64,000 bases of DNA. Source: an uncultured Ruegeria sp. (GTDB taxonomy: Bacteria > Pseudomonadota > Alphaproteobacteria > Rhodobacterales > Rhodobacteraceae). The translations under genes were made by a program, and so were the position numbers. How positions within the stretch are numbered: the first letter of the stretch is position 1; every line of letters begins with the position of its first letter. Under the pieces are notes generated by a model that had not been told where the DNA came from, did no database searches, and was given only the letters and a program-made list of their open reading frames with translations. Shown here piece by piece: positions 34,692 through 44,048 of this stretch. The stretch lies in contig NZ_CANMFF010000001.1 of the NCBI RefSeq assembly GCF_947497005.1, positions 372,001 to 436,000 on the forward strand, in the 5' to 3' direction.

Positions 34692-35177
34692 TCAAAGCCC
34701 CTCCCAGATACACCGGGACTGCTCCAGCCGGTAGGCTTCAAAATACTGTGTCGCATCCGGAGCGGTATCGCCAAATTCCACCGGGCGATCAGACAGAGAT
34801 ATGACAATTCTTGCTGGCTGCAGCTCATGCTGAGCCACGTATGGAACCGCCAGTATCTGGCACAAATGCTCCATATCCTTAGACGCTACATCGTAACCGA
34901 TCCGCCCGACTGACGCCCCGATCTTCGGGGCGATAAAGCGAAACCGCACCCAAAGTTCACCGGGGTTGTTGTCCAGCATGACATTGTTCAGATGAACCGG
35001 CTGACCGGACGGAACCGGCAACGACTTGTCAGTCTGGGCGAAAACAGGCGCGCTGATCGTGAATAACACCAGACAAATGGCGCGACCCCAGACCCGCCGA
35101 GGGCAGGCTCCTCCTTCCGGGATCGCGCGCGCAGTGCGATTGGCCTGCGCGGTTCTATGTCTGATGGGTCGGATCAT
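34692..35177 (-). CDS. Exported protein, DUF6497-like
   Basis: 161 residues if started at the ATG at 35177. A hydrophobic stretch 'AICLVLFTISAPVFAQ' ends in a likely signal cleavage site near residue 48, which is long for a signal peptide, so the true start is probably downstream. An AAGGAGGAG sits inside the first 25 codons, but no ATG, GTG or TTG follows at normal spacing. The mature part ('PVHLNNVMLDNNPGELWVRF' region, 'QPARIVISLSDRPVEFG', 'ATQYFEAYRLEQSRCIWEGL') resembles DUF6497, known in Rhodobacteraceae, as far as I recall. Function unknown. Confidence 0.65.
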   Translation of the reverse strand: MIRPIRHRTAQANRTARAIPEGGACPRRVWGRAICLVLFTISAPVFAQTDKSLPVPSGQPVHLNNVMLDNNPGELWVRFRFIAPKIGASVGRIGYDVASKDMEHLCQILAVPYVAQHELQPARIVISLSDRPVEFGDTAPDATQYFEAYRLEQSRCIWEGL

Positions 35178-35290
35178 TCAACTATTTGCCGCTTTTTGTC
35201 AATTCCGCCACAATTTCGGGCAGTTTTCGTCCTTGGACCGATGAGCGTAAGCCAGGAAACACCGGGGCGGGCTGCGCCGCCTCGAATGAT

Positions 35291-36823
35291 TTAAAGCGGA
35301 ATATTATCGTGCTTTTTCCATGGGTTCTTAAGTTTCTTGCCTCGCAAACTGGCAAAGGCCCGAGACACGCGCCGACGAGTCGATTGCGGCATGATTACCT
35401 CGTCAACAAATCCACGTTCGGCAGCGACAAACGGGTTCGCAAAGCGATCCTCGTAATCCGCAACATGCTGCGCCGTTTTGTCTTCGTCCTTCAAATCTGC
35501 ACGGTGAATGATCTCGGTCGCGCCCTTGGCCCCCATCACCGCGATCTCGGCCGTTGGCCAGGCATAGTTGAAATCACCGCGCAGATGCTTGGACGCCATA
35601 ACCACATAGGCACCGCCATAAGCCTTACGAGTGATAACTGTAACTTTTGGCACCGTGGCTTCGCCGTAAGCGTAAAGCAGCTTTGCGCCATGCTTGATCA
35701 CACCGCTGTATTCCTGCTGCGTCCCGGGCAGGAAGCCCGGAACATCCACGAAAGTCAGGATCGGGATTTCAAAGCAATCGCAGAACCGAACGAACCGTGC
35801 TGCTTTACGCGAACTGTCGATATCCAGACACCCCGCCAGCACCATCGGCTGGTTGGCGACGACGCCAACGGTCTGCCCTTCCAGACGGATAAAGCCGGTG
35901 ATGATGTTCTTGGCAAAGTCTTCCTGAATTTCGTAGAAGTCGCCCTCATCCGCCACTTTGGTGATGAGCTCCTTCATATCGTAAGGTGAATTCGGGTTTT
36001 CCGGAACCAGAGTATCGAGGGATGCTTCAAGCCGGTCAGGTTCATCAAAGAACGGGCGAACCGGCGGTTTTTCACGGTTGTTAAGCGGCAGGAAATCCAC
36101 CAGACGGCGCACTTCTGCCAAAGCCTCGACATCGTTTTCGAATGCAGCATCGGCGACCGAGGATTTTTTGGTATGGGTTGAAGCGCCGCCCAGTTCCTCG
36201 GCTGTAACAACCTCGTTGGTGACCGTTTTGACCACATCGGGGCCCGTCACGAACATGTAGGAAGAATCTTTGACCATGAAAATGAAGTCGGTCATCGCAG
36301 GGCTGTAAACCGCGCCACCGGCGCACGGGCCCATGATCACACTGATCTGCGGAACGACGCCCGACGCTGTGATGTTGCGCTGGAACACTTCGGCATAGCC
36401 CGCAAGCGACGCCACGCCCTCCTGGATTCGCGCACCGCCCGAGTCGTTGATCCCGATGATCGGCGCACCATTTTGCACCGCCATATCCATGATCTTGCAG
36501 ATTTTCTGCGCGTGCGTTTCCGACAGAGATCCGCCAAAGACTGTGAAGTCCTGGCTGAATACATAGACCATACGCCCGTTGATCGTGCCCCAACCTGTAA
36601 CGACACCGTCTCCTGCAGGTTTTTGATTTTCCATGCCGAATTCGGTGCAGCGGTGGCTGACGAACATGTCGAACTCTTCAAAGCTGCCTTCATCCAGCAG
36701 CAGTTCGATTCGCTCACGCGCCGTAAGCTTACCGCGTGCGTGCTGGGCATCGATCCGTCTCTGCCCGCCGCCCAGCCGTGCGTCGCCGCGGCGATCTTCC
36801 AACTCAGAAAGGATGTCTTTCAT
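35291..36823 (-). CDS. pccB: Propionyl-CoA carboxylase beta subunit (carboxyltransferase)
   Basis: A 510-residue carboxyltransferase that moves the carboxyl group from biotin of PccA to propionyl-CoA. The N-terminal half has '[20 protein letters not shown]' region and the oxyanion/acyl-CoA motif '[20 protein letters not shown]' region (residues about 128-147). The C-terminal half has '[20 protein letters not shown]' region and '[13 protein letters not shown]' plus '[13 protein letters not shown]', all normal for the family. The upstream region (36824-37006) contains a TTTGCAAA-type site that fits the ScfR regulator encoded at 38276. The rest of the upstream gap shows no clear -35/-10. Confidence 0.96.
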   Translation of the reverse strand: MKDILSELEDRRGDARLGGGQRRIDAQHARGKLTARERIELLLDEGSFEEFDMFVSHRCTEFGMENQKPAGDGVVTGWGTINGRMVYVFSQDFTVFGGSLSETHAQKICKIMDMAVQNGAPIIGINDSGGARIQEGVASLAGYAEVFQRNITASGVVPQISVIMGPCAGGAVYSPAMTDFIFMVKDSSYMFVTGPDVVKTVTNEVVTAEELGGASTHTKKSSVADAAFENDVEALAEVRRLVDFLPLNNREKPPVRPFFDEPDRLEASLDTLVPENPNSPYDMKELITKVADEGDFYEIQEDFAKNIITGFIRLEGQTVGVVANQPMVLAGCLDIDSSRKAARFVRFCDCFEIPILTFVDVPGFLPGTQQEYSGVIKHGAKLLYAYGEATVPKVTVITRKAYGGAYVVMASKHLRGDFNYAWPTAEIAVMGAKGATEIIHRADLKDEDKTAQHVADYEDRFANPFVAAERGFVDEVIMPQSTRRRVSRAFASLRGKKLKNPWKKHDNIPL

Positions 36824-36892
36824 GACGATAATCCCCTATTAAATTTGCCGGGACCCTACCCGTTTGCGGCTCTCAGCCAAAGCTCTTTTCGG

Positions 36893-36904
36893 CAAATTTG
36901 CAAA
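36893..36904. promoter_or_regulatory. ScfR/PccR-type operator upstream of pccB
   Basis: CAAATTTGCAAA at 36893-36904 contains the palindrome TTTGCAAA (36897-36904) joined to a second half-site (GGCAAATTT). It lies 70-81 bp upstream of the pccB start and about 100 bp upstream of the divergent MFS gene, so it could act on both. A further TGCAAA lies at 36931. ScfR-family proteins such as PccR of Rhodobacter sphaeroides are reported to bind TTTGCAAA-type repeats. Confidence 0.6.
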
Positions 36905-37006
36905 GTTTCAGCAACAACAATCTGGATAACTGCAAATATGCTAAGTGTCGCTTTGAAATTCACGGATGGCTAGCAATCCGAAATTCCGTAGCTATACATG
37001 TGAACC

Positions 37007-38212
37007 ATGCAGTTCAGCTCTCGCGCGGTTCACCGTACACCACCCAAATTGGCGACACTTGTCTTGCTCTCGGGCTTGGCGGCACTGAGCATGAACCTGT
37101 TTCTTCCCAGCCTGCCAAATATGGCCCTGCATTTCGACACTGACTACAAGGTCATGCAGCTATCAATTGCACTTTATCTGCTGGTCAACGCAATTCTTCA
37201 AATCCTGATCGGGCCGCTTGCAGACAAGGCTGGTCGCAGGCCTGTGTTGCTTTGGGGAATTGGCTTGTTCCTGCTGGCAACTCTGGGATGCATTTATTCT
37301 CCAAACGTCGAAATCTTTCTGGCCTTCAGGATGTGCCAGGCCGTCGTGGTTGTCGGCATGGTTCTCAGCCGCGCTGCGGTAAGAGACATGTACGATCAGG
37401 ATCAGGCCGCATCTATGATCGGTTACGTGACCATGGGAATGGCCGTGGTCCCGATGATCGGCCCGGCGATTGGCGGGATTCTGGAGGAAAGCTTTGGCTG
37501 GAAGGCGAACTTTTGGCTGCCTTTTGCCCTTGGCGCCTTGACCCTTGCCTTGACGTTCACGGATTTCGGAGAAACGTCAGCCAAAAGCGGCAAAACCCTT
37601 GTTCAACAATTCAAGGAATATCCCGAGCTGCTGACCTCGCCACGGTTCTGGGGTTATTCGTTGGCCTGCGCCTTTTCGTCGGGCACTTTCTTCGCCTATC
37701 TCGGAGGAGCACCCTTTATCGGAACCGAACTGTTTGGATTAAGCGCGGCGCAGGTCGGTATTTATTTTGGCGCTCCTGCAGTCGGCTATTTCGTTGGCAA
37801 TTTTCTCAGCGGTCGATTCTCCATGCAGGTGGGTATTAACCGAATGGTACTTTGGGGCAGCCTGCTGAACGCTTTGGGTGTTGCACTTTCGGCATCGCTG
37901 TTTCTTACCGACCAGGGCACCGCACTCAGCTTCTTTAGCTTTATGACATTTGTGGGTGTTGGAAACGGCATGGCCATTCCCAATGCAACTTCCGGCGCAT
38001 TGTCGGTCCGTCCGCATCTGGCCGCAACCGCGTCAGGGTTGAGCGGTGCGATCATGCTGGGCGGCGGCGCGGCGCTAAGCGCCTTGGCCGGCACCCTTTT
38101 GACCAGCGAAACCGGTGCAATGCCTTTGCTTTGGCTGATGCTGGCAACCGCGATTATGGCAATTGTTGCAATTGGATCCGTGATCCGGCGGGAACGGCTA
38201 CTGGGGCTGTAG
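37007..38212 (+). CDS. MFS transporter, Bcr/CflA drug-exporter-like
   Basis: A 401-residue protein with 12 predicted helices. The N-terminal half has the MFS loop motif 'GPLADKAGRRPVLLWG' region (residues 66-82) and 'AFRMCQAVVVVGMVLSRAAVRDMY' region of the Bcr/CflA type. 'VPMIGPAIGG' is the antiporter motif C. It is divergent from pccB across the region holding the ScfR-type site and is followed by the pccR gene, so it may belong to the same regulon and move a short organic acid, but that is inference. A drug-efflux role is equally open. Confidence 0.88.
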   Translation: MQFSSRAVHRTPPKLATLVLLSGLAALSMNLFLPSLPNMALHFDTDYKVMQLSIALYLLVNAILQILIGPLADKAGRRPVLLWGIGLFLLATLGCIYSPNVEIFLAFRMCQAVVVVGMVLSRAAVRDMYDQDQAASMIGYVTMGMAVVPMIGPAIGGILEESFGWKANFWLPFALGALTLALTFTDFGETSAKSGKTLVQQFKEYPELLTSPRFWGYSLACAFSSGTFFAYLGGAPFIGTELFGLSAAQVGIYFGAPAVGYFVGNFLSGRFSMQVGINRMVLWGSLLNALGVALSASLFLTDQGTALSFFSFMTFVGVGNGMAIPNATSGALSVRPHLAATASGLSGAIMLGGGAALSALAGTLLTSETGAMPLLWLMLATAIMAIVAIGSVIRRERLLGL

Positions 38213-38229
38213 CGACTTGCCCACAAGAC

Positions 38230-38267
38230 TTTGCAAAGTTATTCTTCTGGACTAGAAAACTTGCAAA
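38230..38267 (+). promoter_or_regulatory. Tandem TTTGCAAA sites upstream of the regulator start
   Basis: TTTGCAAA at 38230-38237 and CTTGCAAAGG at 38260-38269, whose AAAGG is also the likely ribosome-binding sequence before the ATG at 38276. The arrangement suggests negative autoregulation, with regulator bound across the start region. Confidence 0.6.
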
Positions 38268-38275
38268 GGCACCTC

Positions 38276-39676
38276 ATGGCCACCCAAAAACTCTATGCCG
38301 GTGCAAAACTGCGTGAAATGCGCACGCGGCTGACCCTGACACAACGCGAATTCGCGGCGAAGCTGGGCGTTTCGTTACCCTATCTGAATCAGATGGAGAA
38401 CAATAACCGGCCGATCTCAACCACGGTCGTGTTGGCTCTGGCGCAAGAGTTTGGCATGGATGTCACCGAGCTCAGCACCGGCGACAGCGAGCGGCTCGTG
38501 TCGGATATGCGCGAAGCGCTGGCCGACCCGGTTTTTGCGGATACCCTGCCGCCACTGGCCGATTTGCGCCTGACGGCGTCCAACGCCCCGGCATTGGCCC
38601 GTGCTTTTATCGAGCTGCACAAAACCTATCGGCAAACACATGAACGCCTCGCGTCTCTGGACGAAGCGTTGGGTCGGGAAGACGCCCGCATACAGGCCAG
38701 CCCGTGGGAAGAAGTGCGCGATTTCTTCCACTATTGCGACAACTATATTGATGCTGTGGACAGGGCCGCAGAACTGTTCGCCAACCGCGCCGAAGATCCC
38801 GGCAGCATCCGTCAGGCCGCATTGAACAGCCTGACAGAGCGCGGCATACAGGTTATATTTTCAGATATTGATCCCCTGCGCACATATGACCCCGAAAGCA
38901 AGATTCTGCGTCTGTCTTCTCGCGCCGCCCCACAAACACAAGTGTTTCAGCTGCTGTTGCAGGTGGCCTTGATCAGTCAGGACAAATTGCTGGAGGCGAC
39001 ACTGGATTTTGCCAAGTTCCAAAGCGACGAGGCAAGGTCCATCGCGAAAATCGGTCTTGCCAATTATTTCGCGGGTGCTTCCTTGATGCCGTATTCCGCA
39101 TTCCTGTCCGCAGCTCAAGAAGAGCGTCACGATCTGGAACTGCTCAGCAACCGGTTTGGGGCCTCGATCGAGCAGATTGCGCATCGGCTGTCGACCCTGC
39201 AACGCCCCGGCGCAAAGGGTATCCCGTTCTTTTTCGTTCGCGTAGATCAGGCCGGGACCATCACCAAGCGACACTCGGCCACGCGTCTGCAATTTGCGCG
39301 ATTTGGCGGCGCATGCCCGCTTTGGAATGTCCATCGCGCTTTTGAAACACCTGGTCATTTCCTGCGGCAACTGGCGGAAACGCCGGATGGGGTGCGCTAT
39401 ATATCGCTGGCACGGGATGTGTCGAAATCGGGGGGCTCATTCGGCGCACCAGTCAGGCGATACGCAATCGCGCTTGGCTGCGAGGTGCGTCATGCTCCGG
39501 CGCTTGTTTACGCCGACAACCTCGACATCAACAACGCCAGCGCCTACGAACCTATCGGTATATCGTGCCGCATTTGCGAACGGCAGAACTGCCACCAGCG
39601 CTCTGTCCCTCCGTTGGAACGCCGCCTGAGCATCGACACCCATATGCGCGGGACCCTACCTTACGAAGTCACCTGA
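38276..39676 (+). CDS. pccR: Short-chain fatty acyl-CoA regulator (ScfR family), PccR-like
   Basis: A 466-residue transcription factor. The N-terminal XRE-type helix-turn-helix spans residues about 8-62 ('LREMRTRLTLTQREFAAKLG' region, 'LNQMENNNRPIS'). The remainder is the large ScfR/DUF2083 ligand-binding domain of RamB/PrpR/MccR/PccR proteins, which sense acyl-CoA esters. A cysteine cluster near the C-terminus, 'CRICERQNCHQRSVPP', is a hallmark of the family and may bind a metal. In Rhodobacter sphaeroides PccR controls propionyl-CoA carboxylase genes. Here it lies 1.5 kb from pccB with an MFS gene between. The ATG at 38276 is chosen over 38231. Confidence 0.9.
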   Translation: MATQKLYAGAKLREMRTRLTLTQREFAAKLGVSLPYLNQMENNNRPISTTVVLALAQEFGMDVTELSTGDSERLVSDMREALADPVFADTLPPLADLRLTASNAPALARAFIELHKTYRQTHERLASLDEALGREDARIQASPWEEVRDFFHYCDNYIDAVDRAAELFANRAEDPGSIRQAALNSLTERGIQVIFSDIDPLRTYDPESKILRLSSRAAPQTQVFQLLLQVALISQDKLLEATLDFAKFQSDEARSIAKIGLANYFAGASLMPYSAFLSAAQEERHDLELLSNRFGASIEQIAHRLSTLQRPGAKGIPFFFVRVDQAGTITKRHSATRLQFARFGGACPLWNVHRAFETPGHFLRQLAETPDGVRYISLARDVSKSGGSFGAPVRRYAIALGCEVRHAPALVYADNLDINNASAYEPIGISCRICERQNCHQRSVPPLERRLSIDTHMRGTLPYEVT

Positions 39677-39694
39677 TCTTCACCTGGCCCAAAA

Positions 39695-39741
39695 TACTTC
39701 GGGGGAGTCGCGGCCCTGGCCGCGACGGGGGCAGAGCCCCC
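39695..39741. repeat. GC-rich intergenic palindromic repeat
   Basis: Two palindromes in tandem: GTCGCGGCC-CT-GGCCGCGAC (39708-39727) and GGGGG-CAGAG-CCCCC (about 39727-39741), preceded by AAAATACTTCGGGGG. This is the shape of the short intergenic repeats common in roseobacter chromosomes. It follows the pccR gene and may terminate transcription. Confidence 0.6.
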
Positions 39742-39751
39742 GGCACTATGT

Positions 39752-39789
39752 TTAGGTGTTGGACAAAATGATTAGGTGTTGGACAAAAT
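39752..39789. repeat. Tandem duplication of 18-20 bp at the ydcH 3' end
   Basis: TTAGGTGTTGGACAAAAT occurs at 39752-39769 and again at 39772-39789, a period of 20 bp. The right copy codes for the last codons and the stop of the leftward ydcH-like gene, the left copy lies just past the stop and repeats them out of use. Confidence 0.9.
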
Positions 39790-40011
39790 CGCCCAGATCT
39801 CATCCTTCAGCGCTGCCCGCTTCTTGCGCAAATCCACCTCGGCCAGCTCTTCCATGGGTTCGACATTGGTTTCAGCCCGGTGAACGACGCGGTTGACCTC
39901 ATGATACTCGTCAGCCAGCCGGGCAAAATGCGCGTCCGATTGCTTGAGCTGGCTCATCAGTTCGACCTTGTCCGGAAACTCTTCGGCCAGTTCATGCGGG
40001 GTGTGGGACAT
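39772..40011 (-). CDS. YdcH/DUF465-type small protein
   Basis: A 79-residue helical protein. The sequence 'MSHTPHELAEEFPDKVELMS' then 'DAHFARLADEYHEVNRVVHR' and the C-terminal 'LRKKRAALKDEIWAIL' match the DUF465 family, known for its L-x-x-x-H-x-L pattern and a long helix pair. The ATG at 40011 is chosen because AAGGAG lies 9-10 bp upstream; a 6-codon-longer frame is possible. The function of the family is unknown. Confidence 0.85.
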   Translation of the reverse strand: MSHTPHELAEEFPDKVELMSQLKQSDAHFARLADEYHEVNRVVHRAETNVEPMEELAEVDLRKKRAALKDEIWAILSNT

Positions 40012-40111
40012 TTGTGTTCGCTCCTTCATATGTCGTTACATATCAGTGGTAGGAGCGTGACGTGTATTCTTCTTTGACGCGGATCAATATCATGCAGGTT
40101 TCATGCAGATT

Positions 40112-40759
40112 TCAACGCCGCGCCGCGCGCCATCCTGCAGCCCGCGCCTCCGCGGTAGAGCAGAACCAGCGCTCTCCTTTGGCCGCGCTGATCCGGGTCT
40201 TGGCATAGTACGTCTGGCCCGGCACATGAAAGGCCTTTTCACCTTTGGATGAAACGTTCCCCTTGATCCGGCATCCTTCTGAAGATTTGGTTTTTCCTTC
40301 CGCCCGATGTACCCAAGGCACCTGAACCTGCGTCTGGTGCAATCCCCTGTTTCGAACCTTCGCACCCTTCTCGGCCCGCACATACACATCCGAGTACTTG
40401 CGGTACGCAAAGGCCAACCCTTGTCCCACAATCTGGGCTGCTACGTCCACGCGTTCCACTTTGCACTGTGCGATAATACGGCCGTAGCGATCCCGATCTA
40501 GTGGCACGCATGAAGCTGTCTGTCCCTGATATTTCTGCCGAACCCTATGTGTAGCCCAAGCCCCGCATGGCCAGCTCGATCCGTCGGAATCCTGACACGT
40601 CTGATCCAGTTCGGGCGCATCAATACCGTGCAGCCGAACCCGGACGCCGCCCACATCCCAGGTATCCGCATCAATAACATCAACCCGGCCCGCAAGTCGT
40701 TCTGCAGCGTGGGTCAGGGTTGGCAGAAGAAGAACAAAAACTAAACAAATCCTTAACAT
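40112..40759 (-). CDS. Exported thermonuclease-like (SNase) protein
   Basis: 215 residues with a signal peptide (MLRICLVFVLLLPTLTHA). The SNase domain (residues about 20-135) keeps the catalytic set of Staphylococcus nuclease: Arg in 'VRLHGIDAPELD' with its following acidic residues, and Arg in 'DRDRYGRIIAQC'. 'VDVIDADTWDVGG' is the usual calcium-binding start. The last 70 residues ('VSSKGEKAFHVPGQTYYAKT' region, then 'RWFCSTAEARAAGWR') form a C-terminal domain seen in other alphaproteobacterial thermonuclease-like proteins. Four Cys may form disulfides. The ATG at 40759 starts the signal; a frame to 40789 is less likely. Confidence 0.85.
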   Translation of the reverse strand: MLRICLVFVLLLPTLTHAAERLAGRVDVIDADTWDVGGVRVRLHGIDAPELDQTCQDSDGSSWPCGAWATHRVRQKYQGQTASCVPLDRDRYGRIIAQCKVERVDVAAQIVGQGLAFAYRKYSDVYVRAEKGAKVRNRGLHQTQVQVPWVHRAEGKTKSSEGCRIKGNVSSKGEKAFHVPGQTYYAKTRISAAKGERWFCSTAEARAAGWRAARR

Positions 40760-40813
40760 GCCCCGATATGCGCTGTATTTCACGCACATTCAACCGGGGG
40801 CAGTTTAGAAAGG

Positions 40814-42478
40814 TTAACGTTGCGCCGTTGCCCAGCCGGGATGAATCCACGGACGGTCATTGGCTTTGGGCAACGGATCTTTGCCCAAAAGCGAATCCGA
40901 CACTTTTTCGCCCACCATGATCGAGGGCGCGTTCAGGTTGCCATTGGTGATCTGTGGGAAAATCGAACTGTCTGCGACGCGCAACCTATCCACACCAATC
41001 ACACGACCTTCGGGATCAACTACAGCGTTTTTGTCATCTTCACGCCCCATCCGGCAGGTGCCACAGGGGTGATACGCGCTTTCCGCATGTTCTGCGATAA
41101 AGGCGTTCAGCTCTTCATCCGTTTGTACAGCGGCCCCCGGCTGAATTTCTTTGCCAGCATAGGGTTTGAAGGCGTCTTGCCCAAAGACTTCACGGGTCAG
41201 ACGAATACAGGTGCGGAAGTCCTCCCAGTCCTCGTCATGGCTCATGTAGTTGAACTTGATCACCGGCGCGTCGGCAGCTTGGGCAGACCGCAATGTGACC
41301 GCGCCACGTGACGGGGACCGCATCGGACCAACATGCGCCTGGAATCCGTGCCCTTCGGCTGCCGCCTGCCCGTCATAGCGCACTGCAATAGGGAGGAAGT
41401 GATACTGAATGTCGGGGTATTCAACGCCCGGTTTCGACCGGATGAACGCCGCGCTTTCGAACTGGTTCGATGCGCCCAGACCCGTTTTCGTAAACAGCCA
41501 TTGTGCCCCGATCACACCCTTGCTGAACAGGTTCCAGTGCTTGTAGAGCGTGATCGGTTGCAGCGAGGCCTGCTGGATATAAAGCTCAAGATGGTCCTGC
41601 AGGTTGGCACCAACGCCCGGGCGATCCGCAACGACGTCGATTCCATGCTCGGCCAGATGCGCTGCCGGGCCGATGCCGGACAACATCAACAGTTTGGGTG
41701 AGTTGATCGAGGACGCCGCCAGAACCACCTCGCGCCGGGCTTTGATAACCTCTTTCCTGCCACCACGGATCAATTCGACCCCAACGGCAAGACCGTTTTC
41801 AATAACGATCCGGGTTGCAAGACCGCGCACGATATCGCAGTTGTCGCGCTTGAGGGCGGGCTTCAGATAGGCATTCGCCGCCGACCAGCGCCGCCCTTTC
41901 CAGACGGTTTGTTCCATCGGGCCGAAGCCTTCCTGCTTTTCACCGTTATAGTCACCCGTGACCTCGTAACCGGCCTGCTGGCCCGCATCGACAAAGGCCT
42001 GAAACAGGGGGTTTTCGCGTGGTCCCCGCGACACGTGCAGCGGACCGTCAGTGCCGCGCCACGCCGGATCGCCGCCATGACCGCCGTCATGCCAGGTCTC
42101 CATCCGTTTGTAATAGGGCAATACGTCTGCATACGACCAACCATCAGCCCCCATTTCGGCCCAGGTGTCAAAATCGCGTGCGTGGCCGCGAACATAGACC
42201 ATCCCGTTGATCGAAGACGACCCGCCGATCACCTTGCCGCGTGGACAGGCCAGACGACGGTTGTTCAGGTGCGGCTCGGGCTCGGATTGATAGCCCCAGT
42301 CATAGCGCGACATGTTCATCGGATAGCTCAGCGCAGCTGGCATCTGAATAAACGGGCCCATATCGGTGCCGCCGTGTTCGATCACCAGAACCGAGGCTCC
42401 GGCGTCGCTCAGACGATATGCCATTGCGCAGCCTGCGGATCCTGCGCCAACGATGACAAAATCTGCTTCCATTTCCAC
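40814..42478 (-). CDS. betA: Choline dehydrogenase, GMC family
   Basis: A 554-residue FAD enzyme that oxidises choline to betaine aldehyde (and often on to betaine). The FAD-binding '[20 protein letters not shown]' region is at residues 6-25. The GMC signatures '[20 protein letters not shown]' region (about residue 79) and '[18 protein letters not shown]' region (about residue 255) are complete, and the active-site His is in '[10 protein letters not shown]'. It is the last gene of betI-betC-betA, 61 bp after betC. A betB gene, usual in the bet operon, is missing here. Confidence 0.93.
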   Translation of the reverse strand: MEMEADFVIVGAGSAGCAMAYRLSDAGASVLVIEHGGTDMGPFIQMPAALSYPMNMSRYDWGYQSEPEPHLNNRRLACPRGKVIGGSSSINGMVYVRGHARDFDTWAEMGADGWSYADVLPYYKRMETWHDGGHGGDPAWRGTDGPLHVSRGPRENPLFQAFVDAGQQAGYEVTGDYNGEKQEGFGPMEQTVWKGRRWSAANAYLKPALKRDNCDIVRGLATRIVIENGLAVGVELIRGGRKEVIKARREVVLAASSINSPKLLMLSGIGPAAHLAEHGIDVVADRPGVGANLQDHLELYIQQASLQPITLYKHWNLFSKGVIGAQWLFTKTGLGASNQFESAAFIRSKPGVEYPDIQYHFLPIAVRYDGQAAAEGHGFQAHVGPMRSPSRGAVTLRSAQAADAPVIKFNYMSHDEDWEDFRTCIRLTREVFGQDAFKPYAGKEIQPGAAVQTDEELNAFIAEHAESAYHPCGTCRMGREDDKNAVVDPEGRVIGVDRLRVADSSIFPQITNGNLNAPSIMVGEKVSDSLLGKDPLPKANDRPWIHPGWATAQR

Positions 42479-42487
42479 AACTCCTGA

Positions 42488-42515
42488 CCCACCGAGAATT
42501 GATGTGTTCGGTGGG
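42488..42515. repeat. Hairpin repeat in the betC-betA gap
   Basis: The arms CCCACCGA (42488-42495) and TCGGTGGG (42508-42515) pair perfectly, 10 bp before the betA start. On the minus strand the betA ribosome-binding site GGAG (42481-42484 area) lies just after the stem. The flanking AAAATACT-like sequence matches the roseobacter intergenic repeat also seen at 39.7 kb. Confidence 0.65.
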
Positions 42516-42539
42516 AGTATTTTTGAAAAGATGAAGAGG

Positions 42540-44048
42540 TTAATCGCCGCGCGGGAACCGCTGGCTTTCCTCTACAGTGTTCAGATCCATGTGATTTCGC
42601 ATGTAACGTTCCGATGCTTTTTGCAGCGGTTGGTAATCCCATGGGTAATATCCACCCTGCCGCAGCGCTTCGTACACCACCCAGCGCCGTGCCTGACTGG
42701 CGCGGACATCGGCATCGAAGCGAGCCAGATCCCAGCGAGCCTCAGATTTGGCGCGCAAGGTTTGCAGCGTACCCGCATGTTCGGGATTGTCTGCGAGATT
42801 GGTCCGTTCGTGCGGGTCGGCTTCAAGGTCGAACAGCTGATCAGGATCCAATGCGCAGCGGTTGTATTTCCACTTGCCATAGCGCAGCGAGACCAATGGC
42901 GCGTATGACGCCTCGGCCGCGTATTCCATGGCCACCGGCGCGATTCGCTCTTGGCCTTGTGCCAGCGGCACCAGGTTTTCTCCATCCGTCCAAGGCGCGA
43001 TCTCGGCCATGTCTACACCTGCCAAAGCCCCGAGGGTCGGCGTTACGTCTATGGTCGAGACCGGCGTGTCGATCCGCCCGGCAGGCAGATCCGGCGACGA
43101 AATCATCAGCGGCACACGAGCCGAACCTTCGTAGAAGTTCATCTTGAACCACAAACCGCGTTCGCCCAGCATGTCGCCGTGATCCGAGACAAACAGGATG
43201 ATCGCCTCCTGCTGAGTGGTCTCCAACACTTCGAGAATCTCGCCGATCTTGTCGTCCAGATAAGTGATGTTGGCAAAATAGGCTTGGCGGGACTTGCGGA
43301 TATCTTCTTCAGTGATGTCGAAACTGCGCCAGTCATTGGCGTCAAAAATCCGCTGGGCATGCGGGTCCTGATTATCGTAACCGATATCAGGGATCTCGGG
43401 CAGCAGATGCTCGCAACCCTCATACAGATCCCAATACTTGCGACGTGCCACATATGGGTCATGCGGGTGCGTAAAGCTGACGGTTACGCACCATGGGCGA
43501 TCTTCATTGCCCCGTGCCAAATCATAAAGCTTGGCCTTGGCGTTATAGGCAACCTCGTCGTCGTATTCCATCTGGTTCGAGATTTCCGCAACGCCCGCAC
43601 CAGTGACTGATCCCATGTTGTGATACCACCAGTCGATCCGCTCACCCGGTTTGCGGTAATCCGGGGTCCAACCGAAATCGGCCGGATAGATATCGGTGGT
43701 CAGGCGATCCTCGAATCCGTGCATCTGATCCGGGCCGACGAAATGCATCTTGCCCGACAAGCAGGTATAGTACCCCGCCCGGCGCAGATGGTGCGCATAG
43801 GTGGGGATGTCGCTGCGGAACTCGGCTGCGTTGTCGTAGACACCGGTACGCGAAGGCAATTGACCGGACATGAAGCTGGCCCGCCCCGGTGCGCAGAGAG
43901 GCGACGCCGTGTAAGCGTTGGCAAACCGGGTCGACCGTGCGGCCAGTTTCTTCAGATTCGGAGCGTGTAGCCAATCAGCGGGACCGTCTGGAAAGAGTGT
44001 CCCGTTCAGCTGATCCACCATGAGGATCAGAATGTTCGGTTTTGTCAT
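42540..44048 (-). CDS. betC: Choline-sulfatase
   Basis: A 502-residue type I sulfatase that hydrolyses choline-O-sulfate to choline and sulfate. The signature '[19 protein letters not shown]' (residues 49-67) holds Cys52, which must be converted to formylglycine. Metal-binding '[10 protein letters not shown]' is at residues 7-16, and '[14 protein letters not shown]' near residue 285 is the second metal site. The C-terminal domain is of the choline-sulfatase type ('[15 protein letters not shown]'). It overlaps the betI stop by 4 bp (ATGA), so it is coupled to betI. No signal peptide is visible, as expected for a cytoplasmic enzyme. Confidence 0.94.
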   Translation of the reverse strand: MTKPNILILMVDQLNGTLFPDGPADWLHAPNLKKLAARSTRFANAYTASPLCAPGRASFMSGQLPSRTGVYDNAAEFRSDIPTYAHHLRRAGYYTCLSGKMHFVGPDQMHGFEDRLTTDIYPADFGWTPDYRKPGERIDWWYHNMGSVTGAGVAEISNQMEYDDEVAYNAKAKLYDLARGNEDRPWCVTVSFTHPHDPYVARRKYWDLYEGCEHLLPEIPDIGYDNQDPHAQRIFDANDWRSFDITEEDIRKSRQAYFANITYLDDKIGEILEVLETTQQEAIILFVSDHGDMLGERGLWFKMNFYEGSARVPLMISSPDLPAGRIDTPVSTIDVTPTLGALAGVDMAEIAPWTDGENLVPLAQGQERIAPVAMEYAAEASYAPLVSLRYGKWKYNRCALDPDQLFDLEADPHERTNLADNPEHAGTLQTLRAKSEARWDLARFDADVRASQARRWVVYEALRQGGYYPWDYQPLQKASERYMRNHMDLNTVEESQRFPRGD

